Shown here: piece after piece, positions 54,721-64,000 of the stretch
Layout of the letters: each line of letters starts with the position of its first letter
How positions within the stretch are numbered: position 1 is the stretch's first letter
Source of the DNA: Crotalaria pallida
Taxonomy: Eukaryota > Streptophyta > Magnoliopsida > Fabales > Fabaceae
Assembly: GCA_037953625.1 (NCBI GenBank)
Contig: CM075652.1
Coordinates: 53,809,501 to 53,873,500 of the forward strand
Direction of reading: 5' to 3'
Length of the DNA: 64,000 nt
Position numbers and translations under genes: made by a program
Notes under the pieces: generated by a model
What the model was told of the DNA's origin: nothing
Databases searched by the model: none
The model's input: the letters and a program-made list of their open reading frames with translations, nothing else

Positions 54721-55962
54721 TGTTGGAAATCAAACTTGCCCTGAAGGACGTAAAGAGTTAATGCTAGAAGATTTCTAGAAGATGATAGAGTTTTGATGAT
54801 AACAAACAAGTTTCAAGTTTCAAGCATCAAGTTGCATCAAGTCAAGCAGTTCAAGGCTCAAGCTTCAAGCATCATGTTTTGTTAAGCCTTGCCAATAGGA
54901 AATTTGTAAGGTAATGAAATTTTATTACAAGTGTGTATTGGTCAAATGAGTTTTTCAGTTTAACGAGAAGAAAAAGAGTTTTTAAGTGAAAATCAGTTTT
55001 AATCTTAGTTTCTGTGGAAATGCATGATGAAACAACTCTGGACAATTTTATTTAAGTTATGAAAATCTATTTTTACAAGTGCATGAGAGGATAATCGATT
55101 ACCTTCTCAAAGTAATTGATTAATTCTGTTGCATCATAAAAAACCAAGAGTGTGAATAATCGATTAGGTGAACTTGACTAATCCATTACTTTTTTAATAA
55201 GAGTAATCGATTACCTAGATCAAGTAATCGATTATCAATGTTGCATCATACATTTTCCTGAGGCAGAATAATCTATTATTGCCTTGATGTAATCGATTAC
55301 ATGATGTTGCATCATACAAAAATCAGAATCTCTGTAATCGATTATTGGAGCAATGGTAATTGATTATATGAGTTTCATCATATACTAAACAGAAGTGAAG
55401 TAATCGATTACATGCATGTGATAATCGATTACTGGTTTTTCAAATGAATTTCAAAGTTTCTATTTTTAAGGTGATAATCAATTACCTTTATGAAGTAATC
55501 AATTACCTCAAGTTTTATTGAAAAACGTGTCAGAATCATTTTGATTTATTTCCATATTTGTTTTTACTTAATTGATTCTGATTTATTTTAAAAATTCGAA
55601 ATTGATTTTATTTTTGAAAATATTCCTTTTTAGTTTTAAGTTTCAAATCTTTTATATTTGATTTTGATTTTAAAACTTATTCTATTTTAATTCTTAAATC
55701 TTTTATTTTATTTTATGATTTGGTTTTGATTTAAACTTTATTCTTTTTACTTCTAAATCAGAATTTTATTTTTATTCTAAGAAACACTTCTACATTTTGT
55801 TCTGTTGATCTGATAATTCACGTTCTCTCGTCTTCTTCTTCTCCGCATTCTTCAAGTTCTTCATCGTTCGTATTTTTGAGAAGAAAACTTGTATTGGCCA
55901 AATACTCTTGTGATTTAATCTCATTATCATAGAACTTATATTGTTGAATCCGTGTTGTTGAG
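54721..55962 (+). mobile_element. Copia (SIRE/Maximus-like) LTR, 5' portion
   Basis: It starts TGTTGGAAATCAAACTTG directly in the integrase gene and has TTTTGATGATAACAAAC and CAAG/CTTCAAG-rich text typical of SIRE-type LTRs. It carries seven TAATCGATTA pairs and is cut at 55963 by a gypsy LTR. The other end and target duplication are not in the window. Confidence 0.65.
55092..55505. repeat. Seven TAATCGATTA pairs in a ~66-bp array
   Basis: First and second members start at 55092/55113, 55157/55179, 55204/55225, 55269/55290, 55335/55357, 55401/55422 and 55475/55496; all distances are 21 or 22. Unit steps are 65, 47, 65, 66, 66 and 74 bp. Linkers share GTTGCATCAT. Several members have one or two changes from TAATCGATTA. 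Confidence 0.88.
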
Positions 55963-57801
55963 TGTAACATCCCGCATCTTCTGGACTCAAATAAATCAAC
56001 GAGGTTTTATTTAAAAAGAATTTTTGAGAATTTAAGAAAGATTTTCAGAAAAATGTTCTAGCAAATGATTTTCATTGAGTTTGAATTTATGAAAACCAAG
56101 CTGTGTTTTGTTATTTGAGGTTTCTTTTAGAAACGAATTTTCTTTTTATGTGATTTGAGGTTTTTAATAAATGGTTTCTTGGGAAGTTTTTGGTTTGTGT
56201 GAAAATCAGATTTTATTTTAAAGATAAGTTCATTTTGAAATTAAATTGATAACATGAATTGATTTCCTTTAAAGTTGTATCTTTGGAATTTTTGAAATAT
56301 GAATATGTCTGTGTTGTGCAAGGAATTATATATGCAATTTAATTAGTAAAATTAAATGAAGGATATGCATGAATTTTGTGAGAATATATGTGTGAATGGT
56401 GTATGTATGATGTGTGTGCCGTGTGTTTTGAGTGGAACATGATTGTGTGCATGATCAAATATGTGCATCATCCCATGATTTCAAGCTATGTGAAAATAAA
56501 TGAAATTATATGTGCATAATGTGTAGGTATGCCGTATGAAATCTAATGCCTAAAAGTATGGTATGTGTATGAGCTACATGTATGCATGGTTCCATAATGA
56601 TATTAAAAAAAAGGAAACTATAGGTGCATGTGTGTGCATGTGTTCGGCCGTGTGAGTGAGGAGAGGAACCAAACTAAGTTGCCTTCCCTTAGCCATTAAG
56701 AAATAGAAAATGAGATGGAAAGAAAATAAAAGGTTTAGGTGGCAAGCAAATATGAGGCTTAGAGTGGTGAGTAAGTGAGCCTAGGGTAATGACTCATAGT
56801 GCCTAAGTGAAGACTTTCCTTTCCCTTTTGTCTTCCACGAAGAAGACCCCCATGCAACCTTAGAAGTAGACCAAATGGCCTTTGTTTCTCTTTGACAAAT
56901 TCCACCCCTTGTTTTGCTTTCATAAACCGTGTATGAGTGAGTGAGATAGCCTTAGTTCATTCTTCCACTTCTTCACATTTTCACCCACAAACTAAACACT
57001 TTGGTCCAAGAGCACATGAAGCTCTTGAGACCCATGGAAAAGGGAGCATGCCGAGAGGAGGAAAAGAGAAAATAAGTGAAAATCCAAACCTCCCATAACC
57101 CAAACACCTTTGATTCCTTTATTCCAACACCTTCTTCTTCATAGATCAAGAAGTAAACCCAACCCTTAACCATAAGAAGAAGAGGCCGAAGCAACCTTAG
57201 GAAGAAAGGAGAGAGTTGGAGCTTGAAGATTAGAGTTTTATTTAAGGTAGTTGTTAGGGAAACTTCAATGTAATGATTTTAGTTTTGATCTTGTAATGGA
57301 CCTTGTTTCAATTCAAATTTTTATGATGCATGTATTTGTGTTCCTATGATCTTGAAGTTTAATCACCTTGCATGTTATTTTTATGTGTTGATCTTGAATA
57401 TTTTTGCTTGAAAGTTTTGATCTTCAAACTTATGAGTTTTCTTCTTCACGGTTTTGCTTGGAAATTGTGTTTGAGCTTATGTAATTGCTTGATTTCTTTT
57501 GCATGTTTTGATCTATGATTAATCCTTGAAAAGCATGAAGTTTGAACTTGGCATGTCACTTAAATTGTGAAGTCTTAATTCTCTTTTGATGCATGCTACC
57601 ATTTTAAAAAGAAAATTATGATAATAAGTGTTAAAAGTGATTTTTGGTACAAAAAGGGATTTTCAACCAAATTTTGTGTGTGATGATGATTCCTTGATGT
57701 TTGGTAATTGTTGTCTTAAAGTGTGCATATGAAAATAGAACTCAAAAGCCTTATCCTTTGTGCATGGTGTTATTCGGCCAAACCTAGGAAGATAGGAAAT
57801 C
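55963..57801 (+). mobile_element. Gypsy LTR, part before the LINE insertion
   Basis: Starts TGTAACATCCCGCATC at 55963 and continues after the LINE at 62574 to the window end, so it exceeds 3.2 kb and its other end is not visible. No ORF of note; 56973-57194 (minus) is not recognisable. T-rich and GTG/CATG-rich text around 56390-56640. Confidence 0.7.
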
Positions 57802-57925
57802 ATGTTTAATCTTGATTAAGATTCACAAACAAAGTTCCAAAACAAAAACTTTGACTTAGGGTTGACTTCTCTCTCTTCTCTTTCACGGAATCCTAGGGTT
57901 TCCTAGGGTTGCTGGTGCGGCCTCC

Positions 57926-59200
57926 ATGGCCAACAAGAAGAAGGGAAGACCGCCTAAGTCCCCTTCTCCACAGAATCCTGCTTCTTCTTCTCAGATCTCT
58001 AACCAAGCGCAGTTGTTTGACTTGACGAAACTGGATGATGAGGATTTAGAGACCATTGATGCCTTGATTCCTAAGCAACTTGAGTCATTGGTGCATGGTA
58101 TTGAATTGATCAGAGCCAGAGTTAAAAATAGAAACCCTGGAAATCCTGAAAAGCAACCAGAAGAATGTACAGATCAATTAACTGAAACAAATCATAACAA
58201 CATCAACAGTCCAGATTCAGGCCCTACAAATTAGGATTCAAAACAAGAGACGTTTCCTAAATCAAATGTTTGGGCGAATTTTGATATTTCAAAGCTTCAA
58301 AATGCAGGGGGTAAATTGAGTTTTTATCACCCTGAATTGAAGGATGGAATTGCTATAGGGAAAATTGATCCCACAGATGTTGAAGAGGAGGTAAAGTTCT
58401 GGCAGAATTCTCTGGTATGCTATGTTCTAGGAGCTAACCCCCCCTATCCAGTTCTAAGTGGTTTCATTAAGAAGGCTTGGGGTCAATTTGGGATAGATAA
58501 AATCCTAATGAACTCTGATGGTACTATGATAGTTAGATTTAATTCCTTGGAGGGTAGAAATAGTGTTCTTGATGTGGGAGTGTATCATTTTGACAAGAAG
58601 CCCCTGATTATTGCTCCCTGGACTGGTAGGCCAGTCACTAAGAGTTTTCTTGATAGAGTTCCTATCTGGGTTCAGCTTCCAAATCTGAATCTGAAATTTT
58701 GGGGAAGTTCTTCACTTAGTAAGATTTCCAGCTTGATTGGGACTCCTATTATGGCTGATAAAATTACTGAGGAGAGGAATAGAATCAACTATGCTAGAGT
58801 GTTGGTGGAAGTGGATCCAGCTATTCTCCCAGAAGAGGTTCATTTTGAAGATGATAAGGGGAATATTGTTTCTCAAAAGGTGGTGTATGAATGGAAACCT
58901 ACCCTATGTACTAAGTGTTCTTGTTATGGACATGATGTTAAAATGTGTAAAAAAGGTTTAAAGAATGGATTTAAACAACAATGGGTTGAGAAGAATAAGC
59001 CCACTCAACAAGAAGTTCAGAAGCTGGATGAAGCCCTGAAATTGAGTAGTAGCATTGAGGCTGGCACCATTCCTCAGGAAAATGTGGCAGAGGCAATTAT
59101 TGAAGTTGAAAAGGTTGTCAATGAGCTTTCTGTTGGAGCTAGCAAGGAGGTTAGTGGTTTGCAGAAAGAAGGTCAGAAAAAGGGAGGAGATGAAGGATGA
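57926..59200 (+). pseudogene. LINE ORF1 (DUF4283 and CCHC RNA-binding protein)
   Basis: ATG 57926 opens a Lys/Pro/Ser-rich N-terminus (MANKKKGRPPKSPSP). An in-frame TAG at 58232-58234 interrupts it and the same frame continues to 59200. The second part has VKFWQNSLVCYVLGANPPYP and RVPIWVQLPNLNLKFWG, the DUF4283 domain of plant L1 ORF1, then the zinc knuckle CTKCSCYGHDVKMC. It would bind LINE RNA. Apart from the one stop it is complete at about 425 codons. Confidence 0.85.
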
Positions 59201-59273
59201 ACTACTGTGTCTACTAGAAGTAAGACTCAGCAGAGGGCTTTACATATTCAAACGGGAGAGGGCCATCTTCCTC

Positions 59274-62200
59274 ATGGATAAAATAGGAGCTTGGAATACT
59301 CGAGGGTTGAACCACCCTCGAAAACAAAAACAGGTTCTTGATTTGTACAGAAAGTATGAGGTAGGTCTTTTTGCTTTATTAGAAAATAAGTTGAGACAAG
59401 CTAGTTTTCAATAGACTCAGGATAGAATAGCTAATGGTTGGGGTTCCTTCATTAATTTGGATGTGTGTGATCTTGGTAGAATTTGGATCATGTGGAGGAT
59501 AGATATCTATGATGTCACTATTGTAGCAAGATCAGCCCAGTATGTGCATTGTCATGTCACTAAGGTTCATAATCAGCAGGAGTTTTTTGTCACATTTATT
59601 TATGCTTCTAATGATCAGTATGAAAGAAGAGAATTATGGCAGGTTTTATGTGGAATCCAGAGTTGTGTGAGTATTCCTTGGCTGGTGCTAGGAGATTTTA
59701 ACATATGCATGAATCAGCAGGAAAGGCTTGGTGGGAATCCAATTGATCATAACAGTACTAGTGAGTTTCTTAACTGTGTTCAAAATTGTGATCTTATGGA
59801 TATGCACTATTCAGGGTGTTTCTACACTTGGTGCAATAAACAGCTTGGTGGAGACAGAATCATTTCTAAGTTGGACAGAGCTATGGTAAATGTGTTTTGG
59901 AGTATAAGTTGGCCTCTTTCTTCAGTGATTTTTACTAACCCTGGCTTATCTAACCATTCGGCCATTATAGTAGATTGGGGGAATCAGGACAGGTGTTATA
60001 GAAGGTCTTTTAAATTTTTCAACATGTGGACCAGTCATAAAGATTTTGCTCAGCTGGTTGATTCAATTTGGCAGAGACATATTCAGGGGAGCTTCATGTT
60101 TCAATTGTGCAAGAGATTAAAGGATCTTAGGGGTCCTTTGGCTGGTTTTAACAAGCAGAATTTCAGGAATGTGGACATTAAAGAGGCTGAACTTAGAGAC
60201 AAATTAGAGATTATTCAATCTAATTTGGCTTTAAACCCTATGGACTTTAATTTGCAGCAGGCTGAAAAAGATATCTCCTTACAGTACAGGGAAGCTCAGA
60301 AAGATGCTATTTTGTTTCTTCAACAGAAGGCAAAGATTGGCTGGCTGAAGGATGGTGATAGCAACACAAAGATTTTTCATGACTCCATCAGGAAAAGGCA
60401 TTATTAGAATAGGATTGTAAGAATTGTAAATGAAAGAAATGAGCTTTTTAATAAGCAAGATGGTATTCAGAAATGCTTTGAGGATTTTTATCAGAATCTT
60501 TTCCTTTCAAGGAATAGAGGTCAGATGTTTGGCCAGAATGTAGTGGAGCAAGGCAGGTGTTTGTCAAGGGATCAGCAATTTCAGCTTAAAAGTCCTATTT
60601 CAAATGAGGAATGAAATCAGGGAAGCTATGTTTGCCATTGATAAGAATAAATCTCCTGGTCCTGATGGTTATGGCTCTGGTTTCTTTCAAGCTGCTTGGG
60701 ACAGGGTTGGTAAGGATGTGTGTCTAGCTATAAAGGAGTTTTTTGAATCAGGTAATCTGCTCAGGGAAGTGAATCATACTAACTTAGTCATGATTCCTAA
60801 AATTGATACTCCATTATTGGTTCATCAATTTAGACCTATAGCATGCTGCTCTACTATTTACAAGTGCATTTCTAAAATAATAAGTAGCAGACTAGCAGGG
60901 GTTTTGCCAACTTTGGTTCAGGACAACCAAACAGCTTTCATAAAGGATAGGAATATCCTTCACAATATTCTCCTTTCTCAGGAATTGGTCAGGCTGTATG
61001 GTAGAAGGAGGGTGTCTCCTAGATGTATGATGAAGCTGGATATTAGAAAGGCATATGATACCTTAGAGTGGGACTTTATTGAGACAATGCTTATTTCTCT
61101 TAAATTTCCATCTAAGTTTATCAATTGGGTGATGCTGTGTGTCAGAACTGTGTCTTATACTATTGTTATAAATGGTGAACAGGATCAAAGATTTTGTGGT
61201 TCTAGGGGCATAAGACAGGGAGACCCTATTTCTCCCCTTCTTTTTGTTCTAACTATGGAAATTCTGACTAGGAACCTAAGCATTGCTGCAAATGACAGAA
61301 ACTTTCGATTCCATCCTGCTTGCAAAGATTTGAGGCTTGTAAATTTGGCTTTTGCAGATGATCTTATGATCTTCTGCAAAGCTCATCCAGCAAGTATTAG
61401 GCCTTTGATCAAGGCTCTTCAGGAATTTGCTTCATGGTTTGGGCTTCATGTGAGTCATGAAAAGTCTTATATTTTCATGGCAGGGGTTCCTAATGCTACT
61501 AAGGAGAATCTATTGTCCTTGACAGGCTTCCAGCTAGCCCAATTTCCTTGTAGATACCTTGGTATCCCTCTTTCTTCTAAAAAGTGGAATGCTTCTACTT
61601 GCAAGAGTCTAGTGGACAAGGTTATGAGAAGTATTGTGTATTGGAGATCCAGAAACCTATCTTATCCGGCTCGTTTATGCCTAATTAACTCTGTGCTAAT
61701 GAGCTTTCACATCTATTGGGCTTCTGTTTTCATTATCCCAAATTCTATCATTAAGGAGATTGAGAAACAATGTCGCATGTTTCTTTGGGGTTCTTCTGAT
61801 GCAGGTTCATATCAAGCAAAGGTGGCTTGGCAAACTGTGTGCTTATCAAAGAGAAATGGTGGCCTGGGCATTAAACACTGTGGTTTGTGGAATTTAGCTG
61901 CTCTTGGTAAACAGATTTGGAACCTAGCTGAGAAAAAGGATTGCTTATGGGTTCGTTGGGTGCACAGTTACTACATAAAGGACAGCTCTTTCTGGGATTG
62001 TGTTTGGATCCCAGGCCAGAGTTGGCATTGGAAGCGTCTGCTGAAGGTGAGAGATAGGATTCGAATGGGCTTTGTGAATAATCGTTGGCATGCATGCCCA
62101 TATGGTGTCTACACCATCAGCTCTGGGTATAATTTCCTTGCTGGAACTCATTCCAGGTTCCCTATGTCTAAAATTGTGTGGAATCGTTGCTCTATTCCTA

Positions 62201-62298
62201 AGCATCAGTTCATCTCTTGGTTATTAGCTCATGAAAAATTAAGAACAAGGGATAAAATTACATGGATGTGCTTACCTAATGTTTTAATAATTTTATAG
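59274..62298 (+). pseudogene. LINE ORF2 (endonuclease-reverse transcriptase), broken
   Basis: ATG 59274 begins the AP-endonuclease domain (GAWNTRGLNHPRKQ; LGDFNICMNQ; SNHSAIIVDW). In-frame TAG codons occur at 59412-59414 and 60405-60407. Near 60605-60615 an apparent 4-bp gain shifts the frame, after which RT follows: NKSPGPDGYGSGFFQ, MKLDIRKAYDTLEWDF, GIRQGDPISPLLFVL and catalytic FADDLMIF. The tail has the zf-RVT start (WNRCSIPKHQFISWLLAHEK) and ends after LRTRDKI, far short of the usual C-terminus. Three lesions mean it cannot act. Confidence 0.9.
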
Positions 62299-62556
62299 AG
62301 TTGGCTTATAGGGTTTTTTTTTAAGTTTTAATAATTTTAGGATGTGGCCAAATAAAACCATTGTGGACAGAATTATGCTAGAAATTAAGGATTTTTGTCA
62401 TTAAGAGAACCCTTCCTAGAAGGTGGCTCTTAATGTTTCGGATTTTTCTAGGACAATTTATCTGAACCCTTCCTAGAAGGTGGCAGTTGAATTGATCCTA
62501 GTTTTGTTTTGATGTATTTTTCTAGCATGTGGTAATAAGATTTTTCTTCTACCAAA
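62299..62556 (+). other. LINE 3' region with deletion scar
   Basis: No ORF. GTTTTAATAATTTTA occurs at 62281-62295 and 62325-62339, and CCCTTCCTAGAAGGTGG twice (from about 62410 and 62467). The first repeat pair lies where ORF2 loses its expected 3' continuation. Confidence 0.55.
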
Positions 62557-62573
62557 ATGTTTAATCTTGATTA

Positions 62574-64000
62574 TTAGTTACATGCATGTTAAAACCTATG
62601 TGATCTAAAGATTTTTGATATGACCCATGATTTTATTATGATAAAGAAATAAAATTAACATTTGATGAATTGTGTATGGAGCTCACGGTTTTGCCTTGAT
62701 GAGTATTAAAGTTTATTTATTTTGTTTTGCATGTGTGTTCTATGGATAGACCTATGGATTTTAAGTGTAAGAAGGTCTAAATTTTTGATTGAAAACCTAA
62801 AATGTGATTTTGGGTTCCATTCGGTTTTAGGAACAAGTTTTACTCAAGCTATTTTTATTTCCTTGGGTGATTATTGTTTGATTTTAACTTGGATAAATAG
62901 TTGATGCATGACTATATTGTTGAAAATTGAGTTGCTTTTCTTATGTTTCATTCGGTTTGGTTAAGAAATAAAAGAAATAAATTAATTTTCATTTGCATGT
63001 TAATTTAGGGCTAAAGCTAATTGATTTGAAAGATGCTAACATGAATTTAATTGAAGATATTCCTTTTTTTTTATAATTGTTTCGGGTATCGAAAGTTATT
63101 TCCCATATGTGCATGCTTTGTACGTGTGTTTGAAAGTGTGAATATAGCCTTATCCTATCTAGAAGGGATTCGGCCATGCATAGAAAATAATAAGAGTTGT
63201 GTTTGATTTTGTTTTATGTGCATGAATGGTGAATGATTTGTAATATTATATTTGTTTGTGTGTGTGTTTGAATGATTTAAGTGTTTAATAACTCTAAAAA
63301 GGTTTTTGATTTAATTTTGTTTTATTTTCTTCGATTCGGTTTTTAAGAAAATAAAGTAAGAAGAATGATTTGATTAATTGAAAAACATTGTTTTGAAAAG
63401 ATTTTCATATGATCTCTAAAGAACCTTGTTTTAATTCAAAAGATATTTTATAAACTCACTATGTTTTTAACAAGTGTTTGAAAAGAATTTTCTGAAAGTT
63501 TTTATCTTCCTTAAAGGAATGTTTTACTCGATTTTAATTATGAGAAACCTAAAAAAATTGGTTTCAAAAGTGTTAAGAGGAAACAAATACCTGGTTTTCA
63601 AATGAAAAGTTTTATAAGTTGCTTGTTTCAAGATAATTGAATAAGAATGATTTTAATAAGAGGGAAATATTTGAGTTCCAGTAACGATCGGGAAGCGGTT
63701 ACGAACGTCGCAATGGAGACTAAGGAGCGCTTCGAAGATCGTCATCGATTGAGGTGAGAGAGAAGTTTCCCCCAAACACCGTGGTCTTTAGGTAACTTAT
63801 TAAGTGTTTCGACCATCTCAAAAGTCGAAACTTAGTGGTTCTGAGTCAGTAGCACGGTGGCAATTGTTTGATTGTGTGGCCACTCCTGTGAAGGAGACAA
63901 AGACCACGTGAAATTAGGTAATGTTTATATGTGATGATGTGTGAATGCTAGTATACTGTTGTTTTTTTATTTGACGAAATTATTAGACATGATAAGATTG
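62574..64000 (+). mobile_element. Gypsy LTR, part after the LINE insertion
   Basis: Continuation of the LTR that starts at 55963; runs off the window. T-rich up to about 63670, then a GC-richer part (63676-63900). No coding region recognised. Confidence 0.6.

Larger units (their letters stand above)
57819..62556 (+). mobile_element. L1-type LINE with internal 3' deletion
   Basis: Flanked by a 17-bp target-site duplication ATGTTTAATCTTGATTA (57802-57818 and 62557-62573). Contains a short 5' UTR, ORF1 (57926-59200), ORF2 (59274-62298) and about 260 bp of 3' sequence ending in a short A-run. ORF2 stops early in the zinc-finger RVT region, so part of its 3' end is missing. The 5' end appears complete, which is unusual for LINEs. 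Confidence 0.88.

Overview
The window looks like plant nuclear DNA. It is AT-rich and consists almost entirely of nested LTR retrotransposons of Ty3/gypsy (Tat-like and chromovirus/Tekay-like) and Ty1/copia (SIRE/Maximus-like) type. It also holds a plant L1 LINE, a Stowaway MITE, a Pack-MULE and SINE-like pieces. Intron-bearing captured fragments of a plant sulfate transporter and a LEA-2/NDR1-like protein confirm an angiosperm. The repeat style suggests a legume, perhaps phaseoloid, but that is inference. I found no rRNA, tRNA or CRISPR, and no intact host gene.

Layout. 1-998 is one end of a gypsy LTR. 1010-13703 is a complete but decayed Tat-like gypsy element on the minus strand: 5-bp target duplication, tRNA-Arg primer site, and its RT split by a 1.1-kb solo LTR. 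It carries an intron-containing gene on the opposite strand between pol and the 3' LTR. 13709-20890 is the only low-TE island. It holds a small cysteine-rich secreted peptide gene broken by a 1.58-kb terminal-inverted-repeat element, a Stowaway MITE, SINE-like pieces and a 430-bp direct duplication. 20891-35911 is a chromovirus-type gypsy element on the minus strand, with integrase missing, mismatched LTRs, and a gag-only copia element (26463-32023) inside its gag. 35912-42365 holds LTR fragments, a 1.28-kb solo LTR, a decayed 'putative plant transposon protein' gene and a copia gag. 42366-47025 is a mosaic LTR carrying a 3.6-kb Pack-MULE. 47026-54720 is the 3' end of another chromovirus, whose LTR holds a 3.27-kb solo LTR. 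54721-64000 is a copia LTR cut by a gypsy LTR, which is itself cut by a 4.7-kb LINE.

The most striking signal runs across these elements. Short near-perfect palindromes (about 10 bp) occur in pairs 18-22 bp apart, centre to centre (usually 20-21, two helical turns). At least six sequence flavours occur: CGCCTGGGCG, TAACCGGTTA, TAATCGATTA, TACTCGAGTA, CGCTTAAGCG and GGTGCACC. Each LTR mostly uses one flavour. In four homologous LTRs the pair sits at the same place, 130-131 bp upstream of the TATA box and about 262-271 bp from the LTR start, but its flavour differs (ATCGAT, ATCGAT, CTCGAG, ACCGGT). This looks like a swappable promoter module bound by, or evading, sequence-specific factors. A second candidate novelty is a roughly 160-residue ORF inside the LTR of two chromovirus-like elements, conserved in protein sequence even past a nonsense codon.
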